Source of the DNA: Brevundimonas diminuta 3F5N
GTDB lineage: Bacteria; Pseudomonadota; Alphaproteobacteria; Caulobacterales; Caulobacteraceae
NCBI RefSeq assembly: GCF_900163625.1
Contig: NZ_FUIE01000032.1
Coordinates: 1-59,903 of the forward strand
Direction: 5' to 3'
DNA length: 59,903 nucleotides
The position numbers and the translations under genes were made by a program. How positions within the stretch are numbered: the stretch's first letter is position 1; every line of letters starts with the position of its first letter. This document shows, in pieces, positions 25,347 to 35,127 of this stretch. A model generated the notes under the pieces. The model did not search any database. It was not told where the DNA came from and was given only the letters and a program-made list of their open reading frames with translations.

Positions 25347-26308
25347 CGCGCGGCCTCCATCTTGTCGGCCTTGCCGACGGACTGATCCTCGTCCGGGTGA
25401 TCGCCGGTCAGGGCGATGAAAGCGTCGTGCAGGGTCGGCTCCTTCATCTGGAATCGCCGCACGTCCAGCCCGCCCAGGAAGGCGGCGCGCAGGGCGCTTT
25501 GCGCCTCCGCCCCCGGCGTCAGACCGACGCGCAGGGTGCTGACGGAGCCGTCTTCGGCCAGGGTTTCGATGCCGCTGACGCCCGGCAGAGCGGCGACCGC
25601 GTTTCGGTCCAGCGCCCCTTCCAGTTCCAGAAAGCGCGGCGATGTCGCCCGCGCCTCGTCCACCGTGCCCTCGAACGCCTTACGGCCGCGGGCCAGCAAC
25701 ACCACCTTGTCGCACAGACGCTCGGCGTGCTGCATGACGTGGGTCGAGAACAGCACCGTCGCCCCATTGTCGGCCAGGGCGCGGATCATGGCCTCCAGTC
25801 CCTGCTGGTTCATCGGATCGAGGCCCGAGAACGGCTCATCCAGGATGACGAACTCCGGCTGATGCACCACCGAGGCGATCAACTGGACCTTCTGGGCCAT
25901 CCCCTTGGACAGCTCCTTCATCTTCTTCTTGCTGGCCTCGCCCAGGCCCATCTGCTCCAGCATCTCACGGCCGCGGCGGCGGCCTTCGGGCAGAGGCAGG
26001 CCCTTCAGCCCGCCGAAGAAGGCGATGGCGTCCACCGGCGTCATCTTCTTGTAGAGGCCCCGCTCCTCGGGCAGGAAGCCGATCCGGTCGCGCACCTTGC
26101 GCCCGTCGTCCGCGCCCAGGATGTCGATGCGGCCGCTGGTCGCCGGCTGCAGGCCCAGGATCATCCGCAGGGTCGAGGTCTTGCCCGCCCCGTTCGGCCC
26201 CAGAAAACCGCAGATCGACCCCTTCTCGACCTGGAAGCTCAGGTCGGAGACCGCCTGGAAGCCTCCGTATCTCTTACTGATTCCATCCAGCGTCAGCGCC
26301 GCGACCAT
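25343..26308 (-). CDS. ABC transporter ATP-binding protein (NatA-like)
   Basis: The 321-residue ATPase has Walker A GPNGAGKTSTLRMILGL, a NatA-type signature LSKGMAQKVQL instead of LSGGQ, and Walker B FVILDEPFSGLDPMN. The C-terminal 90 residues (QSALRAAFLGGLDVRRFQMK) form the regulatory extension common in this subfamily. The ATG at 26308 is preferred because GGGGGA precedes it. It forms an operon with the ABC-2 permease. Confidence 0.9.
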   Translation of the reverse strand: MVAALTLDGISKRYGGFQAVSDLSFQVEKGSICGFLGPNGAGKTSTLRMILGLQPATSGRIDILGADDGRKVRDRIGFLPEERGLYKKMTPVDAIAFFGGLKGLPLPEGRRRGREMLEQMGLGEASKKKMKELSKGMAQKVQLIASVVHQPEFVILDEPFSGLDPMNQQGLEAMIRALADNGATVLFSTHVMQHAERLCDKVVLLARGRKAFEGTVDEARATSPRFLELEGALDRNAVAALPGVSGIETLAEDGSVSTLRVGLTPGAEAQSALRAAFLGGLDVRRFQMKEPTLHDAFIALTGDHPDEDQSVGKADKMEAAR

Positions 26309-26419
26309 TCGGTCCCCCTGCAAAAAGCCCAAGGATCGAATCTAACGGCAGCGCGCAGGCAATGGAAAGGGTATTTTACATTACGGTTTGGTCATGATGC
26401 CGCGCCCCCGTGCACAGGA

Positions 26420-27046
26420 TCAGACCGGCGCCTTCACCCGGATGTCGAAGCTTTGGCCGACGATCTTGGCGGGATCGATCTGGCCGCCGTTGCGGCGGAC
26501 CTCGAAGTGCAGGTGCGGGCCGGTCGAATAGCCGGTCGAACCGACCAGGCCGATACGCTCGCCGGCCGCCACGACCTTGCCCGTATGCACATCGATGCGG
26601 CTAAGGTGGCCGTACAGGCTGGTCATGCCGTTGGGATGCTGCATCTCGATGAAGTTGCCGTAGCCTCCCGCCTGATAGCCCGCGCGCAGCACCTTGCCCT
26701 CGGTCGTGGCGAAGACGCCGGTGCCGGTCGGCGCGGCGATGTCCACGCCCTTGTGCGCCCGCGCCTTGGCCTCGATCGCCAGCTTTCGCAGACCAAAGGG
26801 CGAGTTGATGCGATAGCCCTTCAGCGGCGCCTCGAAGACAATCTTGCGCGTGACGGGGCCGGCGGGTTCGGCCACCGCCTTTACCGGCGGGGCGATGGGG
26901 GCCGAGATATCGACGACCTTCTCAGGGGCGCCGGAAATCATGCCGACGGGCGCGGCCGCCATGGCCAGAACCGCCAGACCGGCCAAGACGCCCGTCTGGC
27001 CGAAACGGATCACATGCGGCCGCACGGCCGGAGGAACTAGACGCAT
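26420..27046 (-). CDS. M23 (LytM) family peptidase
   Basis: The 208-residue protein has one N-terminal hydrophobic segment (TGVLAGLAVLAMAAAPVGMI), a proline/alanine-rich linker and a C-terminal LytM domain. The zinc ligands are visible: H and D in AHKGVDIAAPTG, and the HLHFEV motif. It should hydrolyse peptidoglycan crosslinks in the periplasm, anchored or released. LytM proteins often act in division; role here unknown. No obvious operon partner. Confidence 0.9.
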   Translation of the reverse strand: MRLVPPAVRPHVIRFGQTGVLAGLAVLAMAAAPVGMISGAPEKVVDISAPIAPPVKAVAEPAGPVTRKIVFEAPLKGYRINSPFGLRKLAIEAKARAHKGVDIAAPTGTGVFATTEGKVLRAGYQAGGYGNFIEMQHPNGMTSLYGHLSRIDVHTGKVVAAGERIGLVGSTGYSTGPHLHFEVRRNGGQIDPAKIVGQSFDIRVKAPV

Positions 27047-27241
27047 ACTCTAACGACTCATTCTGAGCGCTTGGTCAGCGCGGAGGAGCCGTCAGGAAGG
27101 CGCGAAACACGCGCGCAGGCAGCGAAACTCAAAGTCGCCGACGGCCGGAATTGACCGTCTTTTGCAATTTTACCGGGACATGAATGGGGCGCTCCGAGGG
27201 CGACACGGGGTCGCACCTCGGAAACCTTCGTTTTTCCAGAA

Positions 27242-29044
27242 TTACAGCGGCAAGCTCAGCTTCACCGCCGCCATATGGCTGTCGGCGTGATCGCCGAAGC
27301 GGCCCTTGTAGCCGATCGACACCTTCAGCCGCTCCATGACCGTGCCCTCGATCCCGGCGGCGGCCAGCACCTGCCCGCCGAACGGCAGGTCCACGTCGCG
27401 GGCCAGAACCTGGGCGGGATTGCCCAGGATGCCGGTGCGCACGGCGTCGCTGTCGTCGCTCAGGCTGTCGCGATAACCGCCCTCGGCGTAGAAGCGGATC
27501 CGCTCGGTCCCGCCCTCGGCGCGCAGGGCGATCTCGGCCGTCGTCGCCTGCACCGAACGGTCGGCATAGGCGTACTGCGCCGCCGGTCCCTGCTCGCTGA
27601 AGCCGTCCACATCGGCGTTGACCCAGGCCACCGCCGCGCGCGGCGACAGGGCGAAGCCGCCCAGGTCGAACCATATCCCGCCCTGCAGGCGCGCCCCGGT
27701 CGAGACGCCGCGCGTCGAGCCGCTGTGGACGATCGGCGCCAGGCTGGTCAGGCGATTGACGTCGTTGAAGTCGTCCTGGGCCACACCCGCCGCCGCATTG
27801 ACGAACAGGTCGCTCGAGCGCCAGCCGCCGTAGATGTCCAGCCCGAAGCTGTCGACGTCGGCGCGCAAGGCGCCCGCATCCACATCGGCGTTGCGATAGG
27901 AACCGGCCAGGCCGAAGCGCAAGCTCTCCGTCCCCGACTCCAGGGCGATCCGTACGCCATAGCCGTCAGAGGTCGCCTCGCCGATGGCGCCGCGCGCATC
28001 GGTCTCCGTCTTGTCGGCTAGCCCCTCGACCGAGATCGAGGTTCCGCCCGTCCACGCCTCACGCCCCGACAGGGCGGCGGTCGAGTTGTCCAGCGCGTCC
28101 TCGCGGTGCCGCCAGGATGTTTCGCCCAGGATCGCGGTCTGGCTGCCCAGATCGCCGTAATAGAGATAGTCGTTGGCCAGGCGCGCGATCACCGCATGGC
28201 CCCTGGCCGTCGGATGCACCCCGTCGAAATAGAAGTAGTCGTCCGGGTTGGAGCACAGCGTCACGCCATTGAAGCAGGCCTGGGTCACGTTCGACACGCC
28301 GAAGGCGCTGGGGTTGTTGGCGATCACGTCCCCGACCTTGAACAGATCCATCAGGATGATGTTGCTGCCCGGCCGCGCCGCCGCCGTCGTGGTCAGCCCG
28401 GTCAGCAGGGCGCCATTGAACGTCGTGACGGCGTAGTCAGCCAGCGGCGCGGCGGGCGTCCCACGGAACTGCGGCGTCAGGCTCAGCTTGGGCAGGTTGG
28501 TGACCAGCACCGTTCCCGCTCCGGCCTCAGCGACGCCGTTGACGATGAAGTTGATATCCGCCGCCGCACTTTGCGCCACAGGAGCGATGGAGCCGGTCGG
28601 ATTGGGCGAGGCCCCTGCTGCAGGCAACCCCTGGAAGATGTTGTTCGCCCCGCCCAGCACGCTGACCAGATCGTTCGCGCCGAACTTGCCGCCGCGCTGC
28701 AGATACTGGCCCAATTGCAATCGCATCCCCAACGGCGCCGTCTGACTGTCGGTGCGCGCACCGCCGAAGGCGTAGTTGATGCTGCCCGTCACCGGCCCCA
28801 TGAAGTTGGCGGCGTTGAAGCCCAGCCGCTCGGTGAACACCGGCCCGTTGGAGAATCGCCCGGCACCATAGGGCGGCGAGGTCGGGGTCGATCCGCCCGT
28901 CGCCAGATACAGGTTGCCATTGTCCGACAGGCTGTCGCCGAACACCACCAGACGGTTGTAGCTCTGGGCCGAGGCGGCTCCGGCGGCGGACACGGCGGCC
29001 AGGCTCAGAGCAGCCAGCGCCGCTCCGCGAAGAAGACGAGACAT
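27242..29044 (-). CDS. GDSL-type esterase autotransporter
   Basis: The 600-residue protein joins a signal peptide, a GDSL lipase/esterase passenger (about residues 27-310) and an autotransporter barrel (about residues 330-600). Block I is VVFGDSLSDNGNLY with the nucleophilic serine, and block V is DGVHPTARGH with the Asp/His pair. It resembles EstA/EstP, surface esterases kept on the outer membrane by their own barrel. GGGAGGG before the ATG at 29044 sets the start. Oddly, the protein ends SLPL rather than with phenylalanine, the usual barrel terminus. Confidence 0.87.
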   Translation of the reverse strand: MSRLLRGAALAALSLAAVSAAGAASAQSYNRLVVFGDSLSDNGNLYLATGGSTPTSPPYGAGRFSNGPVFTERLGFNAANFMGPVTGSINYAFGGARTDSQTAPLGMRLQLGQYLQRGGKFGANDLVSVLGGANNIFQGLPAAGASPNPTGSIAPVAQSAAADINFIVNGVAEAGAGTVLVTNLPKLSLTPQFRGTPAAPLADYAVTTFNGALLTGLTTTAAARPGSNIILMDLFKVGDVIANNPSAFGVSNVTQACFNGVTLCSNPDDYFYFDGVHPTARGHAVIARLANDYLYYGDLGSQTAILGETSWRHREDALDNSTAALSGREAWTGGTSISVEGLADKTETDARGAIGEATSDGYGVRIALESGTESLRFGLAGSYRNADVDAGALRADVDSFGLDIYGGWRSSDLFVNAAAGVAQDDFNDVNRLTSLAPIVHSGSTRGVSTGARLQGGIWFDLGGFALSPRAAVAWVNADVDGFSEQGPAAQYAYADRSVQATTAEIALRAEGGTERIRFYAEGGYRDSLSDDSDAVRTGILGNPAQVLARDVDLPFGGQVLAAAGIEGTVMERLKVSIGYKGRFGDHADSHMAAVKLSLPL

Positions 29045-29143
29045 CGATTTCCCTCCCATCGACCGTCCGTATGCGGTCGTTAGGCTGCAGTCTGCGCCGC
29101 TTTTCTCAGGACGCAAGATGACGCGAGGGAAGGTGATCGACGA

Positions 29144-31033
29144 TCAGTGCAGACGGCGGAAGCGGATGGTGCCCGGAAGCTGCTTCAGCGCCGTCAGCGC
29201 CTCACGGTCGTAGTCGCGGTCCACGTCGGTGATGACATAGCCGGTCCGCTCGTCCGTCTTCAGGTGCTGGCCCAGAATGTTCAGGCCCGCATCCGACAGG
29301 GCGCGGTTCAGCTCGGCCAGCACGCCCGGCTGATTGCGGTGGATATGCAGCAGACGGTGGGCGCGCGTCACCTCGGCCAACTGCACGTTCGGCAGGTTGA
29401 CGCAGAAGGTGGTGTCGCCCCGGTTCAGATAGCCCAGCAGCCGCTCGGCAGCGAACTCGGCGATGGCTTCCTGCGCCTCCTCGGTCGAGCCGCCGATGTG
29501 CGGAGTCAGGATCGTCTTGTACAGGCCGACCAGCGGGCTGTCGAACGGGTCTGCATTGGTGCGCGGCTCCTCGGGGAAGACGTCGACCGCCGCCCCGCCC
29601 AGACGGCCGGACTTCAGCGCCTCGGCCATGGCGTCGACATCGACCACATGACCGCGCGACAGGTTCAGGAACAGGGCGCCCGGCTTCATCTTCGCGAACT
29701 GCTCGGCGCCGATGATGGCGGTGTTCTCCTTGCGGCCGTCGACGTGCATCGTCACCACGTCCGCCTCAGCCAGCAGGGCGTCCAGCGAACGCATCCGCCG
29801 CGCATTGCCCAGCGCCAGCCGCTCGGACAGGTCGTAGAACAGCACCCTCATGCCCAGGTTCTCGGCCAGCACCGACAACTGGCTGCCGATGGCGCCGTAG
29901 CCGACGATGCCCAGCGTCTTGCCGCGCACTTCGCGCGATCCCGTGGCCGACTTGTTCCACACGCCCTTGTGCATCTCGCGCGATTTGTCGGCCACGTCGC
30001 GCATCAGGACGATCATCATGCCGATGGCCAGTTCGACCACCGAGCGGGTGTTGGAATAGGGGGCGTTGAACACGGCCACGCCCTTGTCCGCCGCCGCGTC
30101 CAGATCGACCTGATTGGTGCCGATGCAGAAGGCCGCCACGGCCATCAGCCGATCGGCTGCGTCCAGCACCCGGCGGCTGACGTTGGTCTTGGAGCGGATG
30201 CCCAGGACGTGCACGCCCTTGATCGCCTCGATCAGGTCGTCCTCGTCCAGCGCGCCCTTCATCGTCTCGACGGAATAGCCCGCCTCCTCCAGCCGCTCGA
30301 CGGCGGCGGGGTGGACGTTCTCCAGCAGCAGCATGCGGATGCGGTTGCGCGGATAGGACCAGCGCCCGGCCACGCCCTCGGCGTAGAGCACCTCATCCAG
30401 GGAGGCGGCGACGGCGTCGGCGGCCTCGACCACCTTGGCGCGGCTGACGATCTCGGTGAAGGCGTAGAAGCGGTCGGCCGCGCCCTGAATCTTGACCTCG
30501 GCGTCGGTCCAGCCGTCGCCGACCATGACCACGGGACCGTTCAGGCTCAGCGCGCGGATCACCTCCGGCTTGCCGTTCTCGCGCGACAGGGGGTTGGCCG
30601 TATCGACGCCCGTCACGCGGCCTTCGTCGTCATAGATCAGGTCGTTGGCCAGCACATGATCGGCCGCCACGCCCAGCCGCTCGGCCAGGGGGGCGATCAC
30701 CTCGCGGAAGCCGCCCGACAGGATGTAGATGCGCTCGGCGTTGCGCTGGAAGAAGTCGACGTTGCGGCGGATGGAGACCGTCGCCTCGTCCAGGATGCGG
30801 TCGGTCAGGGCCTCGACGTGCTCGCGGCGCAGGGCCAGCAGGTCCAGCCGCTGCTTCAGCGCCTCGCCAAAGCCGATCCGACCGTTCATGGCGTCGTCGG
30901 TCAGGGCCGCGATCCGCGCCTTGCGCTCGGCGGCGTCGGGCGCGTCTTTCAGCGCCAGCTCGGCCAGCGCCTCCAGCGTCTCGATGCGAACCAGGGTGGA
31001 ATCGAAGTCGAAGATGAAGACAGGCGAGATCAT
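29144..31033 (-). CDS. serA: Fused phosphoserine phosphatase (SerB-like) and D-3-phosphoglycerate dehydrogenase (SerA)
   Basis: The 629-residue protein combines two serine-pathway activities. Residues 1-215 are a HAD-IB phosphatase: D9-F-D11-S-T motif I, S106 in ILSGGF (motif II), K155 and G172-D-G-W-T-D (motif III). Residues 228-550 are an E. coli-type phosphoglycerate dehydrogenase with NAD site GYGAIG (378-383), catalytic R460, E489 and H512. Residues 559-629 form an ACT domain for serine feedback. Thus steps one and three are fused; serC, the middle step, is not in the window. The ATG is the only start keeping the HAD domain whole. The GDGWTD in place of the usual GDGAND is slightly atypical. 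Confidence 0.88.
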   Translation of the reverse strand: MISPVFIFDFDSTLVRIETLEALAELALKDAPDAAERKARIAALTDDAMNGRIGFGEALKQRLDLLALRREHVEALTDRILDEATVSIRRNVDFFQRNAERIYILSGGFREVIAPLAERLGVAADHVLANDLIYDDEGRVTGVDTANPLSRENGKPEVIRALSLNGPVVMVGDGWTDAEVKIQGAADRFYAFTEIVSRAKVVEAADAVAASLDEVLYAEGVAGRWSYPRNRIRMLLLENVHPAAVERLEEAGYSVETMKGALDEDDLIEAIKGVHVLGIRSKTNVSRRVLDAADRLMAVAAFCIGTNQVDLDAAADKGVAVFNAPYSNTRSVVELAIGMMIVLMRDVADKSREMHKGVWNKSATGSREVRGKTLGIVGYGAIGSQLSVLAENLGMRVLFYDLSERLALGNARRMRSLDALLAEADVVTMHVDGRKENTAIIGAEQFAKMKPGALFLNLSRGHVVDVDAMAEALKSGRLGGAAVDVFPEEPRTNADPFDSPLVGLYKTILTPHIGGSTEEAQEAIAEFAAERLLGYLNRGDTTFCVNLPNVQLAEVTRAHRLLHIHRNQPGVLAELNRALSDAGLNILGQHLKTDERTGYVITDVDRDYDREALTALKQLPGTIRFRRLH

Positions 31034-31070
31034 GCGCGGGCTCTAACCCCTCTTCGCATTCGCAGCAATG

Positions 31071-31096
31071 AAAAGGGGCGCCGAAGCACCCCTTTC
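31071..31096 (-). terminator. Intrinsic terminator with UUCG loop
   Basis: On the minus strand a 10-bp stem (AAAGGGGTGC / GCGCCCCTTT, one G-T pair) closes on a TTCG tetraloop and ends in TTTT. It lies 35 bases beyond the stop of the membrane-protein gene at 31131, before serA. Confidence 0.8.
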
Positions 31097-31130
31097 CGCA
31101 TGATTTTTCCATTTACAGCTGAAAACCGGC

Positions 31131-31661
31131 TCAGCGGCCGCCATTTTCGCCCCGACGGCGGCTTTCCAGGGCCGCCGCGCCGATCATTGCGGCGATGGTG
31201 GCCACGGCCAGAAGGGCGCCGCCCTCCTTGGCGTGATCGCGGGCGAAGTCGCCGGCGTCCTCGGCATAGCGGCGCGCCTGCTTGGTATAGCGGCGCATCG
31301 GGCGGCGCGATTTCTTGCGTGTGCGGCGATACCATTCATCGGCTCGATCGCGCGTCTCCGCGCCGAAGCGGCCGGCGCGCTCCTGGGCGTAGTCGCCTAG
31401 ATCGGCCGCACGATGGGTCAGATCATCCGCCCCTTCGCGAACCCCGCGCGCGATATCGTCAAAGCGGTGACGCAGGGCCTCGGCGTCGAACCAGCCGCGC
31501 GGGTCGATGCGCGTCTTGATCCGCTCATAGCGGGTCGGGCCGGAGCGCTGGTTCAGCAGGATGGTCGCCAGGCCGACGCCCGCCAGAACGGCCACGACGC
31601 CTGCGGTGATTCCAGGGTGCTTGCGGACCTCATCCACGACGTTGAACTCACGATCCATCAT
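31131..31661 (-). CDS. Hypothetical membrane protein with charged helical middle
   Basis: The 176-residue protein has a helix near residues 17-36 (PGITAGVVAVLAGVGLATIL), a long charged helical region rich in Arg/Asp/Glu (residues 45-145) and a second C-terminal helix (GALLAVATIAAMIGAAALES). This architecture recalls YtxH/DUF883-like envelope proteins, but I cannot name the family. Two ATGs (31661, 31658) are possible; AGAGG precedes them. It is divergent from hslO, separated by about 200 bases. Confidence 0.7.
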   Translation of the reverse strand: MMDREFNVVDEVRKHPGITAGVVAVLAGVGLATILLNQRSGPTRYERIKTRIDPRGWFDAEALRHRFDDIARGVREGADDLTHRAADLGDYAQERAGRFGAETRDRADEWYRRTRKKSRRPMRRYTKQARRYAEDAGDFARDHAKEGGALLAVATIAAMIGAAALESRRRGENGGR

Positions 31662-31864
31662 GTCAGACCTCTTGGGGAAGGAAGCAGTTTCGGTTCCTAA
31701 GGGAGCGAGCTTCAGCACAAAGGGTTCCCTGCGTCCGGTCAAGCTTGTTGAACCGCGCGTTGAACCTCACGGGGCCGTGGCGCGGGCGACACGGCCTCCC
31801 CTTACCAAGCGCCCTTCGGCTCCCTATGTTGCGCCGCTTCCGACAGTTTTCAGGATTTCACGCC

Positions 31865-32797
31865 GTGACCGATCACGCGCCCGACGCCCCCATCGCCGCC
31901 CCGACGGACGACTTCGCCGCCGCCTTCCAGATCGAAGGCTGGCCGGTGCGCGGCCGCCTGGTCCGACTGGGCGAGGCGGTCGACAAGATCCTGTCGGCCC
32001 ACGCCTATCCCGAGCCGGTCGCCGCCCTGCTGGGCGAGGCCTGCGTGCTGGCCGCCATCGTCGGCTCGGCGTTGAAGTTCGACGGCCGCCTGATCGTCCA
32101 GGCCCAGGGCGACGGCCCGGTGCGCTATGTCGTCGCCGACTACGGCACGGACGGCCATCTGCGGGGCTTCTGTCGGTTCGACCCGGAAGAAGTGGCCAAG
32201 GCGTCCGAAGGCTTCGCCCGTCCGGGGGCCAAGACCCTGCTGGGCGGCGGCGTCTTCATCATGACGGTGGATCGCGGCGCCGACTTCGAGCGGACGCAGG
32301 GCGTAACCCCCATCGAGGGCGAGAGCCTGTCGCTGTGCGCCGAACACTACTTCTCCCAGTCCGAGCAGGTGCCGACCAAGGTGCGCCTGGCGGTCGGCGA
32401 GGTCGAAACCGACGCGGGCCGCGCCTGGCGTGCAGGCGGGGCGATGATCCAGGTCATCGCCGGCGACGAGTCGCGCGGCTCGACCGAAGAAGTGTGGGAG
32501 CGCACCCGCGCCCTGTTCGCCACCTTGGGCGACGACGAACTGATCGACCCGACGATCAGCGCCGAGACCCTGCTGTACCGCCTGTTCCACGAGGATGGCG
32601 TGCGACTGGAAGGCGCCCAGACCCTGGCCGCCGTCTGCCGCTGCTCGAGGGACCGTATCGCCGGCGTGCTCCAGTCCTTCCCGGCGGAAGAGCGCGCCGA
32701 AATGGTCGAGGACGACGGCAAGATCCGCGTGACGTGCGAATACTGCTCGACCAACTATGAGATCGACCCGGCCGAGCTGGAAACGGCCGAGGCCTGA
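31865..32797 (+). CDS. hslO: Hsp33 redox-regulated chaperone
   Basis: The protein (about 310 residues) is Hsp33, a holdase activated by oxidation and unfolding. The N-terminal domain includes VAALLGEACVLAAIVGSALK and ILIVQAQGDGPVRYVVADY-like sequence. The zinc switch is CRCSRDR and CEYC near the C-terminus, all four cysteines present. The start is uncertain: GTG at 31865 has AGGA nearby, while an ATG at 31826 would add 13 residues and lacks a good ribosome site. It converges on the CPBP gene with a four-base gap. Confidence 0.9.
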   Translation: MTDHAPDAPIAAPTDDFAAAFQIEGWPVRGRLVRLGEAVDKILSAHAYPEPVAALLGEACVLAAIVGSALKFDGRLIVQAQGDGPVRYVVADYGTDGHLRGFCRFDPEEVAKASEGFARPGAKTLLGGGVFIMTVDRGADFERTQGVTPIEGESLSLCAEHYFSQSEQVPTKVRLAVGEVETDAGRAWRAGGAMIQVIAGDESRGSTEEVWERTRALFATLGDDELIDPTISAETLLYRLFHEDGVRLEGAQTLAAVCRCSRDRIAGVLQSFPAEERAEMVEDDGKIRVTCEYCSTNYEIDPAELETAEA

Positions 32798-32801
32798 TCC
32801 C

Positions 32802-33521
32802 TCAGACCAGCATGAAGACGGCGTTGCCGTAGTTATGCAGCAGGACCGGCAGCAGCACGCTGCCGGTCTTTTCGCGCAGCCAGACCAGCAGCAGGCCCGC
32901 CAGTCCCGTCGACGCCATCGGCGCCCAGTCAAAGGTGAAGCCGCCGTCCTGATAGCCCAGGGCGTGGGTAAGGCCGAACGCCAGCGCAGTCAGCACCGCG
33001 CCCCAACCCATCGGCGCGCCCAGCACACGGACCGGCCGTCCGAACGCCTCGTTCAGCATCAGCAGCAGCACGCCGCGATAGAAGATCTCCTCGTCCAGCC
33101 CCGGCATGGTCAGTTGAAAAGCCAGGCTGTCGGCGTCGAACCCTTCGCCCGGCATCCAGATCGCCAGGCCGAGGAACAACAGAACCAAAAGACCTGACAG
33201 GATGAACGCGCCTCGTAGCCCCGCCCGGTCCTGATGCAGCGTCACGCCGCTGCGCCGCCATCCCACAATGGGCAGGCTCGCTACAGCCAGCGAAAGCAGG
33301 ACGGCCAGCGTCTTGCCCTCCCAGTTCCAGCGCGAGGGTCCAAAATCCAGCGGGATGTGCCCGTAGCCGCGCGTGAGCACGGCGTCATAGACCGCCATCA
33401 GCAGCAAGGCTGCGGCCAGCCAGCCCCAGCGCACCTTCCCCCGAGACAGGACGGCGGCCGCCCCGCCCGCCAACGCGATCGCGCCGACCCAGCCCAGCAT
33501 GGCGACAATGGCGTCCGACAT
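32802..33521 (-). CDS. CPBP family intramembrane glutamic endopeptidase
   Basis: The 239-residue protein has about seven to eight membrane helices and the CPBP/Abi motifs: EE...R in GLDEEIFYRGVLL, a histidine in AFGLTHALG and HNYGN near the end. Bacterial CPBP proteins are intramembrane proteases or maturation factors; the substrate is unknown. It lies downstream of phoB on the same strand but is separated by a hairpin, so it is likely a separate unit. Confidence 0.82.
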   Translation of the reverse strand: MSDAIVAMLGWVGAIALAGGAAAVLSRGKVRWGWLAAALLLMAVYDAVLTRGYGHIPLDFGPSRWNWEGKTLAVLLSLAVASLPIVGWRRSGVTLHQDRAGLRGAFILSGLLVLLFLGLAIWMPGEGFDADSLAFQLTMPGLDEEIFYRGVLLLMLNEAFGRPVRVLGAPMGWGAVLTALAFGLTHALGYQDGGFTFDWAPMASTGLAGLLLVWLREKTGSVLLPVLLHNYGNAVFMLV

Positions 33522-33605
33522 GACTTCCCTCCCCGATACGACGTCGTCGTTCAGAGGCGGACGGATGGCCCTGCGGATGCAGATGAAGAAAAGTTAAGGC
33601 GCCCG

Positions 33606-33629
33606 CCTTCTCCCCCGAGGGGAAGAAGG
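33606..33629. terminator. Hairpin after phoB
   Basis: An imperfect palindrome (CCTTCTCCCC / GGGGAAGAAGG) lies eight bases beyond the phoB stop. It resembles one arm of the palindromic repeats elsewhere in the window and may end the Pho operon transcript. Confidence 0.45.
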
Positions 33630-33636
33630 GCTCAGA

Positions 33637-34326
<690 letters not shown>

Positions 34327-34370
34327 GTCAGCCTCTCCGGTTCGTCGAAGTCGTCAGCGATGTAGGGGTG

Positions 34371-35117
34371 TCAGTCGTCCGCCGCGTCAGGCGACGCAGG
34401 CAGATGCGGGGTCGGCGTCGGCTCTTCGCCGGGACCGGGCACGGCCTTCGGCCGCTCGCCCAGCATGTCCTCGCCCGTGATCTCATAGTGGACCGTCTCG
34501 GCGATGTTGGTCGCGTGGTCGCCGATCCGCTCCAGGTTCTTGGCCATGAACAGCAGATGGGTGCAGGCCGTGATCGTGCGCGGGTCGCCCATCATATAGG
34601 TGAGCAGTTCGCGGAACAGGGCGTTGTAGTGCTCGTCCACCTCGTCGTCGGTCTGCCAGACCGACAGGGCGCGCTCGATCTCCGAGGCCGTATAGGCGTC
34701 CAGCACGTCGCGCAGACGGTTCGACACCAGCCGCCCCATGCGCTCGATCGAACGGGTCAGCGGCTGCATCGGCTCGGCCTCGGCGAGGATCAGCGCCCGC
34801 TTGGCGATGTTCTTGGCCAGGTCGCCGGTCCGTTCCAGGTCCGAGGCCAGCTTCATGGCCCCCAGCGTCCGGCGCAGGTCGCTGGCGACCGGCTGACGCA
34901 GGGCGATCAGGCGGATCGCCTTCTTCTCAATGTCGCGATGCAGGGCGTCCAGGCGGTTGTCGCGCTCGACCACCGCCTTCGCCAGAGCCACGTCGCGGCG
35001 GGCGACGGATTCGATGGCGTCCGCCACCTGGGCCTCGGCCAGGCCGCCCATGCGGACCACCTCGGCCGTCAACTGGTTCAGCTCGTCGCCGTAAGCCTTG
35101 ACCGTATGCTGGTTCAT
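34371..35117 (-). CDS. phoU: Phosphate signalling complex protein PhoU
   Basis: The 248-residue, all-helical protein has two PhoU repeats with the usual metal-binding motifs, for example MGGLAEAQVADAIES and LERIGDHATNIAE. PhoU links the Pst transporter to PhoR and represses the regulon when phosphate is plentiful. The C-terminal 20 residues are proline and acid-rich. It starts ten bases after pstB ends. Confidence 0.95.
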   Translation of the reverse strand: MNQHTVKAYGDELNQLTAEVVRMGGLAEAQVADAIESVARRDVALAKAVVERDNRLDALHRDIEKKAIRLIALRQPVASDLRRTLGAMKLASDLERTGDLAKNIAKRALILAEAEPMQPLTRSIERMGRLVSNRLRDVLDAYTASEIERALSVWQTDDEVDEHYNALFRELLTYMMGDPRTITACTHLLFMAKNLERIGDHATNIAETVHYEITGEDMLGERPKAVPGPGEEPTPTPHLPASPDAADD

Positions 35118-35127
35118 CGTCGGGTCC

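Noticed and set aside
27194..27221. Hairpin after the GDSL autotransporter as a terminator
   Set aside because: The stem is interrupted and no T-run follows on the minus strand; too weak to annotate.
29147..31519. 790-codon open frame antisense to the SerB-SerA gene
   Set aside because: It is composed of Val/Gln/His/Arg-rich shadow sequence, while the opposite strand encodes complete enzyme motifs.
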